A DNA stretch of 64,000 nucleotides from Streptomyces sp. NBC_00271 (lineage in GTDB: Bacteria > Actinomycetota > Actinomycetes > Streptomycetales > Streptomycetaceae). Made by a program: the position numbers and the translations under genes. The stretch lies in the NCBI RefSeq assembly GCF_036178845.1, contig NZ_CP108070.1, positions 8,556,001-8,620,000 on the forward strand, in the 5' to 3' direction. Of this stretch, positions 41,367 through 49,145 are shown piece by piece; the stretch's first letter is position 1; each line of letters opens with the position of its first letter. Below the pieces are notes generated by a model. The model did not search any database. It was not told the origin of the DNA and was given only the letters and a program-made list of their open reading frames with translations.

Positions 41367-42119
41367 TCAGGCGGTCCTGAAGTGGCTGGTCAGCCGCCCG
41401 TCATCGGCCAGTACATGAAACGCGAACCCAGGAGGCGCGTCCCGGTCGGCGGCCCCCTCGCCCTCCCAGGGCAGCCGCAGCGTCCAGGTCACCCCGGGAC
41501 CGACGACGAGCGGCCGCCCGGCGAAGGCGGTCGCGGCGGGCGTGTGCGCGTGCCCGGTGATCAGCCCGACGACCTCGGGCCTGCGCTCCAACAGCGCGGC
41601 CAGGGAAGCCGGCCGGCGCAGCTGGTAGGCGTCCGGGAGCGGATGGTGCAGTGCCACCGGCGGATGGTGGAAGGCGAGCAACGCCGGAACGGAACCGTCC
41701 AGTTCGTCGAGCGTCGTCTCGATCCAGGCGTACGTCTCCTCGTCCAGCTCTCCTTCGTCCTGGCCCGGAATGCTGGAGTCGCACATCAGGACGGCGGCGG
41801 AGTCGAAGACGTGGACGCTGTTGACCGGCCCCTCGGACGCGGGCCGCCCGAGCAGGGCCTTGCGGTAGGGCGCGCGGGTGTCGTGGTTGCCCGGGCAGGT
41901 GAGTACGGGGAAAGGGGGCTCCCCGTCCCGCAGCCCGAACAGACGCGCCGCCTCCTCGTACTCCGCCTCCGTGCCGTGGTCCGCGATGTCGCCGGTCACC
42001 AGCAGGGCGTCCACCCGCCCCGGCAGCTCCCACAGCCGGTCCCGCACCCGCTCGGCCCGCTCCGTCGCGCGCCGGGTTCCGTCGAGATGCAGATCGCTGA
42101 TGTGTGCCAGTACGAGCAT
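41367..42119 (-). CDS. Calcineurin-like metallophosphoesterase
   Basis: A 250-residue two-metal phosphoesterase with all five blocks: HISDLHLDG, GDIADHG, GNHD, HHPPV and GHAHTPA. It resembles the cyclic-nucleotide phosphodiesterase (Icc/CpdA-like) branch; the substrate is not proven. GAGGGGG precedes the ATG. The region upstream holds a cluster of CTAATGG-like heptamers that may control it. Confidence 0.92.
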   Translation of the reverse strand: MLVLAHISDLHLDGTRRATERAERVRDRLWELPGRVDALLVTGDIADHGTEAEYEEAARLFGLRDGEPPFPVLTCPGNHDTRAPYRKALLGRPASEGPVNSVHVFDSAAVLMCDSSIPGQDEGELDEETYAWIETTLDELDGSVPALLAFHHPPVALHHPLPDAYQLRRPASLAALLERRPEVVGLITGHAHTPAATAFAGRPLVVGPGVTWTLRLPWEGEGAADRDAPPGFAFHVLADDGRLTSHFRTA

Positions 42120-42140
42120 GGCCTGGGCCCCCTCTGGAAG

Positions 42141-42200
42141 TTAATGGAACATCCGCATACAACCATTAGTGCTAATGGACTGGCAACGCTCAACCGTTAG
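42141..42200. promoter_or_regulatory. Cluster of four CTAATGG-like heptamers (operator array)
   Basis: TTAATGG at 42141, the perfect inverted pair CCATTAG-TG-CTAATGG at 42163-42178, and CCGTTAG at 42194. The last lies within a TCAAC/GTTGA inverted repeat. The stretch is clearly AT-richer than its surroundings and sits between the divergent phosphoesterase and M24 peptidase genes. Confidence 0.5.
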
Positions 42201-42310
42201 TTGAGCTCCCGGACCGACGCCATGGCCGCAACCGGCTCGCGTCCGCATCGGCGAACGGGCAGGATGCTGCCCGTAGCCCCTGGGGAAACTCCGGACAGAC
42301 GGAGGCATGG

Positions 42311-43450
42311 ATGACCGGCACGCCCGCGCCCTTCACCGCCGGTGACCCCGCGCCCTTCACCACCGGTGACTACGAGGCCCGTATGCGGCGCGCGACCGAG
42401 GCCGCCGCGGACGCGGGACTCGACGGCGTCCTGATCGCCCCCGGGCCCGATCTGGTGTGGCTGACCGGCTACCGGCCCGTGGAGACCGAACGCCTCACCC
42501 TGCTGGTGCTCAGGGCCGGGCAGGACCCCGTGCTGGTCGTGCCGACCCTGGAGGCCCCGGACGCGGCAGCGGCGGCCCCCATGCTGACCCTGCGCGACTG
42601 GACCGACGGCAAGGACCCGTACGCCGCGGCCGCGTCCCTGGTCGGGAGCGACGGCCGCTTCGGCGTCAGCGACAACTCCTGGGCCCTGCATCTGCTCGGC
42701 CTCCAGCGGCGGCTGCCGGACACGCGGTACGTGGCACTCACCGAGGCCCTGCCGATGCTGCGGGCGGTCAAGGACGCGGCGGAGGTGGCGCGGTTGGCGG
42801 AGGCCGGGGCGGCCGCGGACGCCGCGTACGAGGAGATCCGGAAGGTGCCCTTCGCGGGGCGCAGGGAGGCCGACGTCGCCGCCGACCTCGCCGGGCTGCT
42901 GCGGCATTTCGGGCACTCCCAGGTCGACTTCACCATCGTCGCCTCGGGCCCGAACGGCGCCAATCCGCACCACGAGGCGGGCGAGCGCGTCATCGAGCAC
43001 GGCGACATGGTCGTCCTCGACTTCGGCGGTCTCAAGCACGGCTACGGCTCCGACACCTCCCGCACGGTCCACGTCGGCGAGCCGGACCTCGAGGAGCGCC
43101 GGGTGCACGACGTCGTGCGCGCCGCCCAGGAGGCGGGCGTCGCGGCGGTCCGGCCGGGGGCCGCCTGCCAGGACGTCGACCGGGCGGCCCGCGCCGTCAT
43201 CACCGAGGCGGGATACGGCGAGTACTTCATCCACCGCACCGGGCACGGCATCGGCGTCACCACCCACGAACCGCCGTACATGATCGAGGGCGAGGAACTG
43301 CCCCTCGTGCCCGGGATGTGCTTCTCCGTGGAGCCCGGTATCTATCTGCCCGGCCGCTTCGGGGTACGCATCGAGGACATCGTGACGGTGACCGAGGAGG
43401 GCGGATGGCGCCTCAACACCACGTCCCGCGAGATGGCGATCGTCGACTGA
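42311..43450 (+). CDS. M24 family aminopeptidase (Xaa-Pro dipeptidase type)
   Basis: A 379-residue two-domain peptidase: creatinase-like N-terminal domain (about 20-140) and pita-bread catalytic domain. The five metal ligands are visible: Asp in VVLDFGG, Asp in SDTSRTVHVG, His in TGHGIGVTTHE, Glu in SVEPGIYLPG and Glu in GVRIEDIV. It removes an N-terminal residue before proline from small peptides. GGAGG precedes the ATG. Confidence 0.93.
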   Translation: MTGTPAPFTAGDPAPFTTGDYEARMRRATEAAADAGLDGVLIAPGPDLVWLTGYRPVETERLTLLVLRAGQDPVLVVPTLEAPDAAAAAPMLTLRDWTDGKDPYAAAASLVGSDGRFGVSDNSWALHLLGLQRRLPDTRYVALTEALPMLRAVKDAAEVARLAEAGAAADAAYEEIRKVPFAGRREADVAADLAGLLRHFGHSQVDFTIVASGPNGANPHHEAGERVIEHGDMVVLDFGGLKHGYGSDTSRTVHVGEPDLEERRVHDVVRAAQEAGVAAVRPGAACQDVDRAARAVITEAGYGEYFIHRTGHGIGVTTHEPPYMIEGEELPLVPGMCFSVEPGIYLPGRFGVRIEDIVTVTEEGGWRLNTTSREMAIVD

Positions 43451-43517
43451 CCGGCCACCAGGCGTACTCCCCTGGGCCTCCCGGCAGTCCAAGGCCCCCG
43501 ACGGCAACGGCGCGACC

Positions 43518-44447
43518 ATGACCCAGGCACCGACACCGACCGCGGACACCGTCCGCCGACTGGTCCGTTCGCTGCTCGCCGACAGCGAGGCGGCGGCCGC
43601 GGGCCCCGACGTCCGGCCCGTCACCGAGAGCGGTGAGCACTCCACCTGGTGGGTCGGCACCCGTCATGTGCTGCGGCTCGCCCCGGACCGCGAGACCGCC
43701 GTGCGCCGGCGCCGCGAGCTGCGGCTGCGCGACCTGGTCCGCCCGCTCGTCGGGGTCGCGGTGCCGACCAGCGTCGCGCACGGCGACTGGGCGGGCGGCC
43801 TGACCTACACCCTGGACACCCGGCTTCCCGGCCGCTCGGGCGAGGCACAGGACGTCTCCGCGGTCGGGGAGGCGGACCTCGCGGGACTGCTCACGGGGCT
43901 GCGCGAGGTGCCCGTACGGCAGGCCGAGGCACTCGGGGTGCCACGGGCCGCGCCCCGCTCCCTGGAGGAGCTGCGGACGGCCGCGGAGCGGGCCGCCGAG
44001 GGGCTCGCCGCCGCCGACGAGTTCGACCCCGGACGCCTCGCCCAGCTCACCCGGCCCGCCGCCGGCCAGCTGGTCGCGCAGACCGCGGCCGCCGTCCTCG
44101 TCCACCACGACCTCAACGGCGATCACCTGGTGGTGAGCGCCGACGGGCGGGTGCGCGGCGTCCTCGGCTGGGCCGACGCGGTCCTCGGGGACCCCGCCGA
44201 GGACATCGCCGGGCTCGCGATCGCCGTCGGCGCCCCCGCCGCCGTTCGCGCCGCCACCCTCGCCGACTACGGGGCCCGCCCCTGTCTGCGCGGCCTGTGG
44301 CTGTCCCGCTGCGACACGGTGATCCGCCTCGCCGAGCGCCTGCGGGGCCGCGGCGAAGGCCCGCTCCCGCTGCTGCGGACCCAACTGGGGCGGGCCTGGG
44401 AGCCGATCCTCCTCGAACGGGTCACGGAACTGCCGGGCGACGGCTGA
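43518..44447 (+). CDS. Aminoglycoside phosphotransferase-fold protein
   Basis: A 309-residue kinase-like protein. The catalytic loop HHDLNGDHLVV and the metal-binding segment VLGWADAVLGDPAED (Asp shifted as in many APH-family members) are present; the N-terminal lobe has HVLRLAPDRE. The substrate is unknown and resistance should not be assumed from family alone. It follows the M24 gene by 67 bases on the same strand. Confidence 0.85.
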   Translation: MTQAPTPTADTVRRLVRSLLADSEAAAAGPDVRPVTESGEHSTWWVGTRHVLRLAPDRETAVRRRRELRLRDLVRPLVGVAVPTSVAHGDWAGGLTYTLDTRLPGRSGEAQDVSAVGEADLAGLLTGLREVPVRQAEALGVPRAAPRSLEELRTAAERAAEGLAAADEFDPGRLAQLTRPAAGQLVAQTAAAVLVHHDLNGDHLVVSADGRVRGVLGWADAVLGDPAEDIAGLAIAVGAPAAVRAATLADYGARPCLRGLWLSRCDTVIRLAERLRGRGEGPLPLLRTQLGRAWEPILLERVTELPGDG

Positions 44448-44474
44448 GCCCGGCCGCGCGAAGCCGGGAGACGC

Positions 44475-46220
44475 TCACGCCTGGGTCAGCACCACACACG
44501 ACTCGCCGGGCACGCTCCACAACCCGTTCGCGTCCGGCGCCTCGACCGGTTCCCACGCGGCCAGCACGCGCGCGTGGCGCAGCCCCAGCGGGATCGCGGC
44601 GGCCTCCTTGCCGAGGTTCACCGCCACCCGCACGTCCCCGCGCCGCAGGGCCAGCCAGCGGGCCTGGTCGTCGTAGGCGACCTTGACGGCGGCGAGATCG
44701 GGGTCCGCGAGGTCGGGCTGACATCCGCGCAGGGCGATCAGGTCGCGGTACCAGGCCAGCACGCGCGCGTGGAGTGCCTTTTCGGGTTCCGACCAGTCCA
44801 GGCAGGAGCGGTCGCGGGTCGCCGGGTCCTGCGGGTCGGGGACGTCCTCCTCGGCCCAGCCGTGGGCCGCGAACTCCCGCCGCCTGCCCTGCCGTACGGC
44901 CTGAGCGAGCTCGGGATCGGTGTGGTCGGTGAAGAACTGCCAAGGGGTGCCCGCCGCCCACTCCTCGCCCATGAACAGCATCGGGGTGAAGGGGCTTGTG
45001 AGCGTGAGCGCGGCCGCGCAGGCCAGCAGGCCGGGGGAGAGGGACGCCGAAAGCCGGTCCCCCTGGGCGCGGTTGCCGATCTGGTCGTGGGTCTGGGAGT
45101 AACCGAGCAGCCGGTGCGCCGAGACGCGCGTGCGCTCCAGGGGGCGGCCGTGGTGGCGGCCGCGGAAGCTCGAGTACGTACCGTCGTGGAAGAAGCCGGA
45201 CGTCAGCGTCTTCGCGAGGGCCGCGAACGGGGACCGCGCGAAGTCCGCGTAGTAGGCCTGCCCCTCACCGGTCAGTGCCGTGTGCAGCGCGTGGTGGAAG
45301 TCGTCGTTCCACTGCGCGTGCAGTCCGAGACCGCCCTCCGCGCGCGCGGTGACGAGCCGCGGGTCGTTCAGATCCGACTCAGCGATCAGGAACAGCGGCT
45401 GGCCCAGGTCGTCGGCGAGGGCGTCCACGGCCGTCGACAACTCCTCCAGGAAGTGCATCGCGCGCGTGTCCCGCAACGCGTGTACCGCGTCCAGGCGCAG
45501 CCCGTCCAGCCGGAAGTCCCGCAGCCAGGCCAGGGCGCTGTCGACGAGATACGCGCGCACCTCGTCCGAACCCGGTGCGTCCAGGTTCACCGCGGATCCC
45601 CAGGGCGTCTGATGGGTGTCCGTGAAGTACGGCCCGAACGCGGGGAGGTGGTTCCCGGACGGGCCGAGGTGATTGTGCACGACGTCGAGGACCACCCCCA
45701 GGCCGAGTTCGTGCGCCCGGTCGACAAAACGCTTCAGCGCCTCCGGGCCCCCGTAGGGCTCGTGCACGGCCCACAGGGAGACCCCCTCGTACCCCCAGCC
45801 GTGCCGCCCGGGGAACGGACACAGCGGCATCAACTCGACGTGGGTGACGCCCAGTTCCGCGAGGTGCTCCAGCCGCCCGGCGGCCGCGTCGAGCGTTCCT
45901 TCGGGGGTGTACGTCCCCACGTGCAACTCGTAGAGGACCGCGCCCGGCAGCGGGCGCCCCGCCCACTCGGTGCGCCACGCGTACCGGGCCTGGTCGACCA
46001 CCGCGCTCAGTCCGTCCGGGCCGTCCGGCTGCCGGCGCGAACGAGGATCGGGCAGCGCGGGGCCGTCGTCCACCGCGAACCCGTACCGCGTGCCGTCCTG
46101 CCCGTCCGCGTCGCCCGTCCACCATCCGGCGCGCTCCGGATCGCGCTCCAGCGCGCGCGTGGCGCCCGCGCAGTGGAGCGTCATCCGGTCGGCCTCCGGT
46201 GCCCACACCTCGAACCGCAC
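44475..46220 (-). CDS. treZ: Malto-oligosyltrehalose trehalohydrolase
   Basis: GH13 enzyme that frees trehalose from the maltooligosyl-trehalose made by TreY. 581 residues, normal. It has an N-terminal beta domain (VRFEVWAPEADRM), the barrel with VLDVVHNHLG, nucleophile Asp in GLRLDAVHAL, acid Glu in LIAESDLND and QTHDQIGNRAQGDR, and a C-terminal all-beta domain. The GTG at 46220 has GGGGGAA six bases upstream; the frame continues upstream through a heptamer repeat array that is unlikely to be coding. Works with treY and glgX at 52-56.6 kb. Confidence 0.96.
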   Translation of the reverse strand: MRFEVWAPEADRMTLHCAGATRALERDPERAGWWTGDADGQDGTRYGFAVDDGPALPDPRSRRQPDGPDGLSAVVDQARYAWRTEWAGRPLPGAVLYELHVGTYTPEGTLDAAAGRLEHLAELGVTHVELMPLCPFPGRHGWGYEGVSLWAVHEPYGGPEALKRFVDRAHELGLGVVLDVVHNHLGPSGNHLPAFGPYFTDTHQTPWGSAVNLDAPGSDEVRAYLVDSALAWLRDFRLDGLRLDAVHALRDTRAMHFLEELSTAVDALADDLGQPLFLIAESDLNDPRLVTARAEGGLGLHAQWNDDFHHALHTALTGEGQAYYADFARSPFAALAKTLTSGFFHDGTYSSFRGRHHGRPLERTRVSAHRLLGYSQTHDQIGNRAQGDRLSASLSPGLLACAAALTLTSPFTPMLFMGEEWAAGTPWQFFTDHTDPELAQAVRQGRRREFAAHGWAEEDVPDPQDPATRDRSCLDWSEPEKALHARVLAWYRDLIALRGCQPDLADPDLAAVKVAYDDQARWLALRRGDVRVAVNLGKEAAAIPLGLRHARVLAAWEPVEAPDANGLWSVPGESCVVLTQA

Positions 46221-46233
46221 AGACGGTTCCCCC

Positions 46234-46303
46234 TTGTCCGCTCTCCGTTGCCCGTTGCCCGTTGCCCGTTGCCCGTTGCCTGTTGTCCTTAGTCCGCTCT
46301 TCG
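46234..46303. repeat. Heptanucleotide tandem array upstream of treZ
   Basis: Ten 7-base units in phase. Four are exact TTGCCCG (46248-46275), flanked by TTGCCTG, TTGTCCT, TAGTCCG on one side and CTCTCCG, TTGTCCG on the other. Read in another register the core is CCGTTGC five times (46245-46279). It begins 13 bases upstream of the treZ start, in its promoter or 5' leader. Confidence 0.75.
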
Positions 46304-46467
46304 TGACAGAGCGCGACGTGGGTGACGCAACATGTCGTGACGTAGCACGTCCATGGTGCTTCACACGAGATCAATTCGCTTTCGAATCCACCCTTTTGCC
46401 GCGTGTTTGCCACGTGATGGACGCGTGGAACCCACCTGTAGGCGGCAGCGGCCTTTTCCGGGTCTTC

Positions 46468-46496
46468 TGGACACCCCGCTCCTACTGGCCGACAAT
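46468..46496 (+). promoter_or_regulatory. Promoter of the FHA gene
   Basis: TGGACA (46468-46473), a 17-base spacer and GACAAT (46491-46496), seven bases before the GTG, consistent with a leaderless transcript. Confidence 0.4.
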
Positions 46497-46503
46497 CACC
46501 TTC

Positions 46504-47055
46504 GTGACGTCGTCTTTCGAGTTCCACACGTACCCCGCGCGGCTGTCCGACGCGGAGCGCGACCGGGCGCTGAAGGCGCTCAGTGACGGCGTCGCCCTCG
46601 GGCGCCTCTCGCACGACACGTTCGTCCGCCGGATGGAACTGGCGCTCGCCGCCCGCCGCTCCGACGAACTCGCCGTGCTCATCGCCGACCTGCCCACCGA
46701 GGGTCGCTGGTCGAAACTGGTGTTCGGCACCGTCGAGGCGGTCTCCGGCTTCACGGTACGGCTGCGCAGGGCCTGGCAGGCCGAGCGGCTCCCCAAACTG
46801 CTGCTGCCCCACCCGGGCAACAACTACCCCCTGCGGATCGGCCGCGACCCCGCGAGCGGACTGCGGCTCAACCACGAGACGGTCTCCCGCGTCCACGCCG
46901 AACTGAGCCGCCAGGGCGGTCTGTGGGTGCTGCGCGACCTCGGCTCGACCAACGGGACGACCGTCAACGGACGGCGGGTGATCAGCGCCGCCGTCGTCAA
47001 AGAAGGCGACCAGATCAGCTTCGGACGCATGTCCTTCCGCCTCGCGTCCTCCTGA
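46504..47055 (+). CDS. DUF1707 + FHA domain protein
   Basis: A 183-residue cytoplasmic protein. The first 65 residues form a DUF1707 domain (RLSDAERDRALKALSDGVAL then RLSHDTFVRRMELAL); the C-terminal 95 residues form an FHA domain (LRIGRDPASGLRL, VSRVHAEL, LRDLGSTNGTTVNG) that binds phosphothreonine. It should read the output of a Ser/Thr kinase; none lies nearby. GTG chosen because the SSFEFHTYPARLSDAERD start is conserved in my memory of the family. Confidence 0.88.
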   Translation: MTSSFEFHTYPARLSDAERDRALKALSDGVALGRLSHDTFVRRMELALAARRSDELAVLIADLPTEGRWSKLVFGTVEAVSGFTVRLRRAWQAERLPKLLLPHPGNNYPLRIGRDPASGLRLNHETVSRVHAELSRQGGLWVLRDLGSTNGTTVNGRRVISAAVVKEGDQISFGRMSFRLASS

Positions 47056-47220
47056 CCGACCGACCCGCACCCACATGAGCCTTGGCCTCGGTTTCACTCA
47101 GCGATTTCCTTAAATTCCCTTACGTTCGACGGTGTTGACGTACCTCCACAGCCGTGACTGACTGTGCGTACACCATGTACATCAGGTGAATCGACGGCAC
47201 CACATTTGTGGAGGTGTGCC

Positions 47221-48573
47221 CTGCCGCCCCTCCTCCGCTACCCGACCGTGGACGAGCTGGGCGCCCGTGCGGCCGCGCTCGTCGCCCGTCGGCCGCGCGA
47301 CGCCCGACTGCGCCGCGTGGGTACGTCACGGGCGGGCACCCCGCTGTGGCTGCTGTCCGTCGGACACGGCGGCCGCCAGGCCCTCGTCGTCGCCGGACCC
47401 CATGCCAACGAACCCGTGGGCGGTGCCACGGCCCTGCGCCTGGCCGAACGGGCGCTCGCCGACCCCCGGCTCCGCGAGGGCGCCGACGCCACCTGGAACC
47501 TGCTGCTCTGTCTCGACCCCGACGGCGCCCGCCGCAACGAGGCCTGGCTGTCCGGCCCCTACACCCTCGGCCACTACTTCCGGAACTTCTTTCGCCCCGG
47601 CTTCCTCGAACAGCCCGAGTGGCTGCCCGAGGGCGCGGCGGGCGCCACCCTCCCCGAGACCCGCGCCCTCCTCGACCTCCAGGACGAACTGCGGCCGGTC
47701 TTCCAGTGCTCCCTGCACGGCGTCGACGTCGGCGGCGCCTTCGTCGAGCTGACCCGCGAACTGCCCGGACTCGCCCAGCGCGTCGCCCACACCGCGGCCC
47801 GCCTCGGCATCCCGCGCGAACTCGGGCCCTACGACACCCTGTACTGGCCGAGGCTCGGCCCCGCCGTCTACCGCATCCCGCCGCCGCACCCCGGCGACCT
47901 GGCCGCCGCCATCACCGAGGCCGCCGTCGAGTCCACCTGGTTCCATCCGCACCGCTACGGCACCGTCACCGCCGTCGTCGAGGCCCCCATGTGGGGCGTG
48001 GCGGCCGTGGAGGACGCCACCCGGCCCGCCGACGCCGACGCCGTGCTGCGCTCCGTCAGCCACACGCTGCGCCACGACACACGGCTCCTGCAAGGCATCC
48101 TCGGGCGGATCCGCCCCGGCCTCGACACCTCCCCGGACGCGGCCTGCCTCCTCGCACCCATCGACGACTATTTACTCGTCGGCCCCGGTCTCGCGGACTC
48201 CTGGGACCCCGATCTGCACGACGCCGGCGCGCGCCCCCTGCCGCCGCTCGACACGGCCCGCCTGACCGCCCTGCGCCTCGCCGGACGCCGCGTCGCCCTG
48301 CGCACGGCCGGGCTGCTGCACCAGCTCGTGACCGGCTCCGGGCGCGACCCGAGCGGGGCGCTGCCGGAGCTCGACCGGTTGATCGACGCATGGTGCGCCG
48401 ACTACCGCGAGGGCTGCGGGGCGCGCTGGATCCCGGTCGCCCGCCAGGTCGAGTACCAGGCGCGCGTGGTGATCGCCGCGTTCGAACTCGCCGCGCGGTA
48501 CGCGCCCGTGCGCTCCCATTCGGGTGAGCCGGGGTGGGGTTCACAGGCCGCGCTGCCGATGCACCGGGAATGA
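47221..48573 (+). CDS. M14 family zinc carboxypeptidase (first copy), TTA-containing
   Basis: A 450-residue metallocarboxypeptidase without an obvious signal peptide. Zinc ligands: His and Glu in GPHANEPVGG (HxxE), His in CSLHGVDVGG; catalytic Glu probably in AVVEAPMWG. The start is unclear: the only well-placed ribosome-binding site (GGAGG, 47210-47214) points to a CTG at 47221, while TTG 47206 and GTG 47164 are in frame. A TTA codon at 48172-48174 implies bldA control. The stop overlaps the ATG of the SSI inhibitor gene (ATGA), so inhibitor synthesis is coupled to it. A paralogue lies at 49144 in the opposite direction. Confidence 0.87.
   Translation: MPPLLRYPTVDELGARAAALVARRPRDARLRRVGTSRAGTPLWLLSVGHGGRQALVVAGPHANEPVGGATALRLAERALADPRLREGADATWNLLLCLDPDGARRNEAWLSGPYTLGHYFRNFFRPGFLEQPEWLPEGAAGATLPETRALLDLQDELRPVFQCSLHGVDVGGAFVELTRELPGLAQRVAHTAARLGIPRELGPYDTLYWPRLGPAVYRIPPPHPGDLAAAITEAAVESTWFHPHRYGTVTAVVEAPMWGVAAVEDATRPADADAVLRSVSHTLRHDTRLLQGILGRIRPGLDTSPDAACLLAPIDDYLLVGPGLADSWDPDLHDAGARPLPPLDTARLTALRLAGRRVALRTAGLLHQLVTGSGRDPSGALPELDRLIDAWCADYREGCGARWIPVARQVEYQARVVIAAFELAARYAPVRSHSGEPGWGSQAALPMHRE
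48172..48174 (+). promoter_or_regulatory. TTA codon (bldA control point) in the first M14 gene
   Basis: In-frame TTA in the context GAC-TAT-TTA-CTC, about 400 bases before the coupled SSI gene. Only the bldA tRNA reads it in Streptomyces. Confidence 0.75.
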
Positions 48574-48986
48574 CCAGAAACATCCACGCGGTACGCAACG
48601 CTCTCCTCGCGACCGTCGCCCTGCTCACCCTGGGCGCGACCTCGGCCCAGGCGACGGCCCACCAGGCGTTCCCCGGCAACTGGCTCTACCTCACCCTCAC
48701 CACCGGCGACGCCCACGCCAGCAGCATCCACGGCACTCTCCTGCTCTGCGACCCGCCGCAGGGCCTCGCCCGCGCGGCCGAGGCCTGCGCCGAACTCGCC
48801 ACCGCCGGGGGAGACATCTCCCGGATCCCGACCAGGCCCGACACCATCTGCTCGATGGTCTACGGCCCGGTCACCGCCTCCGCGCGCGGGGAGTGGGAGG
48901 GGCGGCAGGTGACGTACTCGCACACATTCTCGAACTCGTGTGTGATGGGGGCTGAGACGGGGGCGGTGTTTGCGTTGTCGGGCTGA
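48570..48986 (+). CDS. Subtilisin inhibitor (SSI family) secreted protein
   Basis: A 138-residue secreted protease inhibitor. Signal peptide (ALLATVALLTLGATSAQATA), then an SSI domain with four cysteines (60, 73, 94, 124) that match the two family disulfides. The reactive loop reads CSMVYGP (94-100), giving Met96 as P1, like SSI itself, which suits inhibition of subtilisins and perhaps chymotrypsin-like proteases. Its ATG overlaps the M14 carboxypeptidase stop. The subtilisin at 33394 is one possible target, though these inhibitors act on several secreted proteases. Confidence 0.93.
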   Translation: MTRNIHAVRNALLATVALLTLGATSAQATAHQAFPGNWLYLTLTTGDAHASSIHGTLLLCDPPQGLARAAEACAELATAGGDISRIPTRPDTICSMVYGPVTASARGEWEGRQVTYSHTFSNSCVMGAETGAVFALSG

Positions 48987-48996
48987 GGTGACGTCA

Positions 48997-49145
48997 GATG
49001 ACAGATGACGATATCTGTCATCCGGTATCCGTCATCTGAAATCCGTCATCCGTCAGACGCGATCCGTCAGGCGTGATCTGTCAGATGCGATCCGTCATCC
49101 GTCATCCGTCATCCGTTATCTGTCATCTGTCATCTGTCAGACGTC
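48997..49145. repeat. Heptanucleotide tandem array filling the SSI-M14 intergenic gap
   Basis: Nineteen 7-base units in unbroken phase from 49013 to 49145, consensus ATCCGTC/ATCTGTC, with the best run ATCCGTC three times then ATCTGTC three times (49090-49138). The first unit is also one arm of a perfect 10-bp hairpin (48997-49006 with 49013-49022). The array starts 10 bases past the inhibitor stop and ends in the stop codon of the second M14 gene. Confidence 0.8.

Noticed and set aside
48997..49145. Possible CRISPR array
   Set aside because: Repeat period is 7 bases with no spacers, and there are no cas genes.
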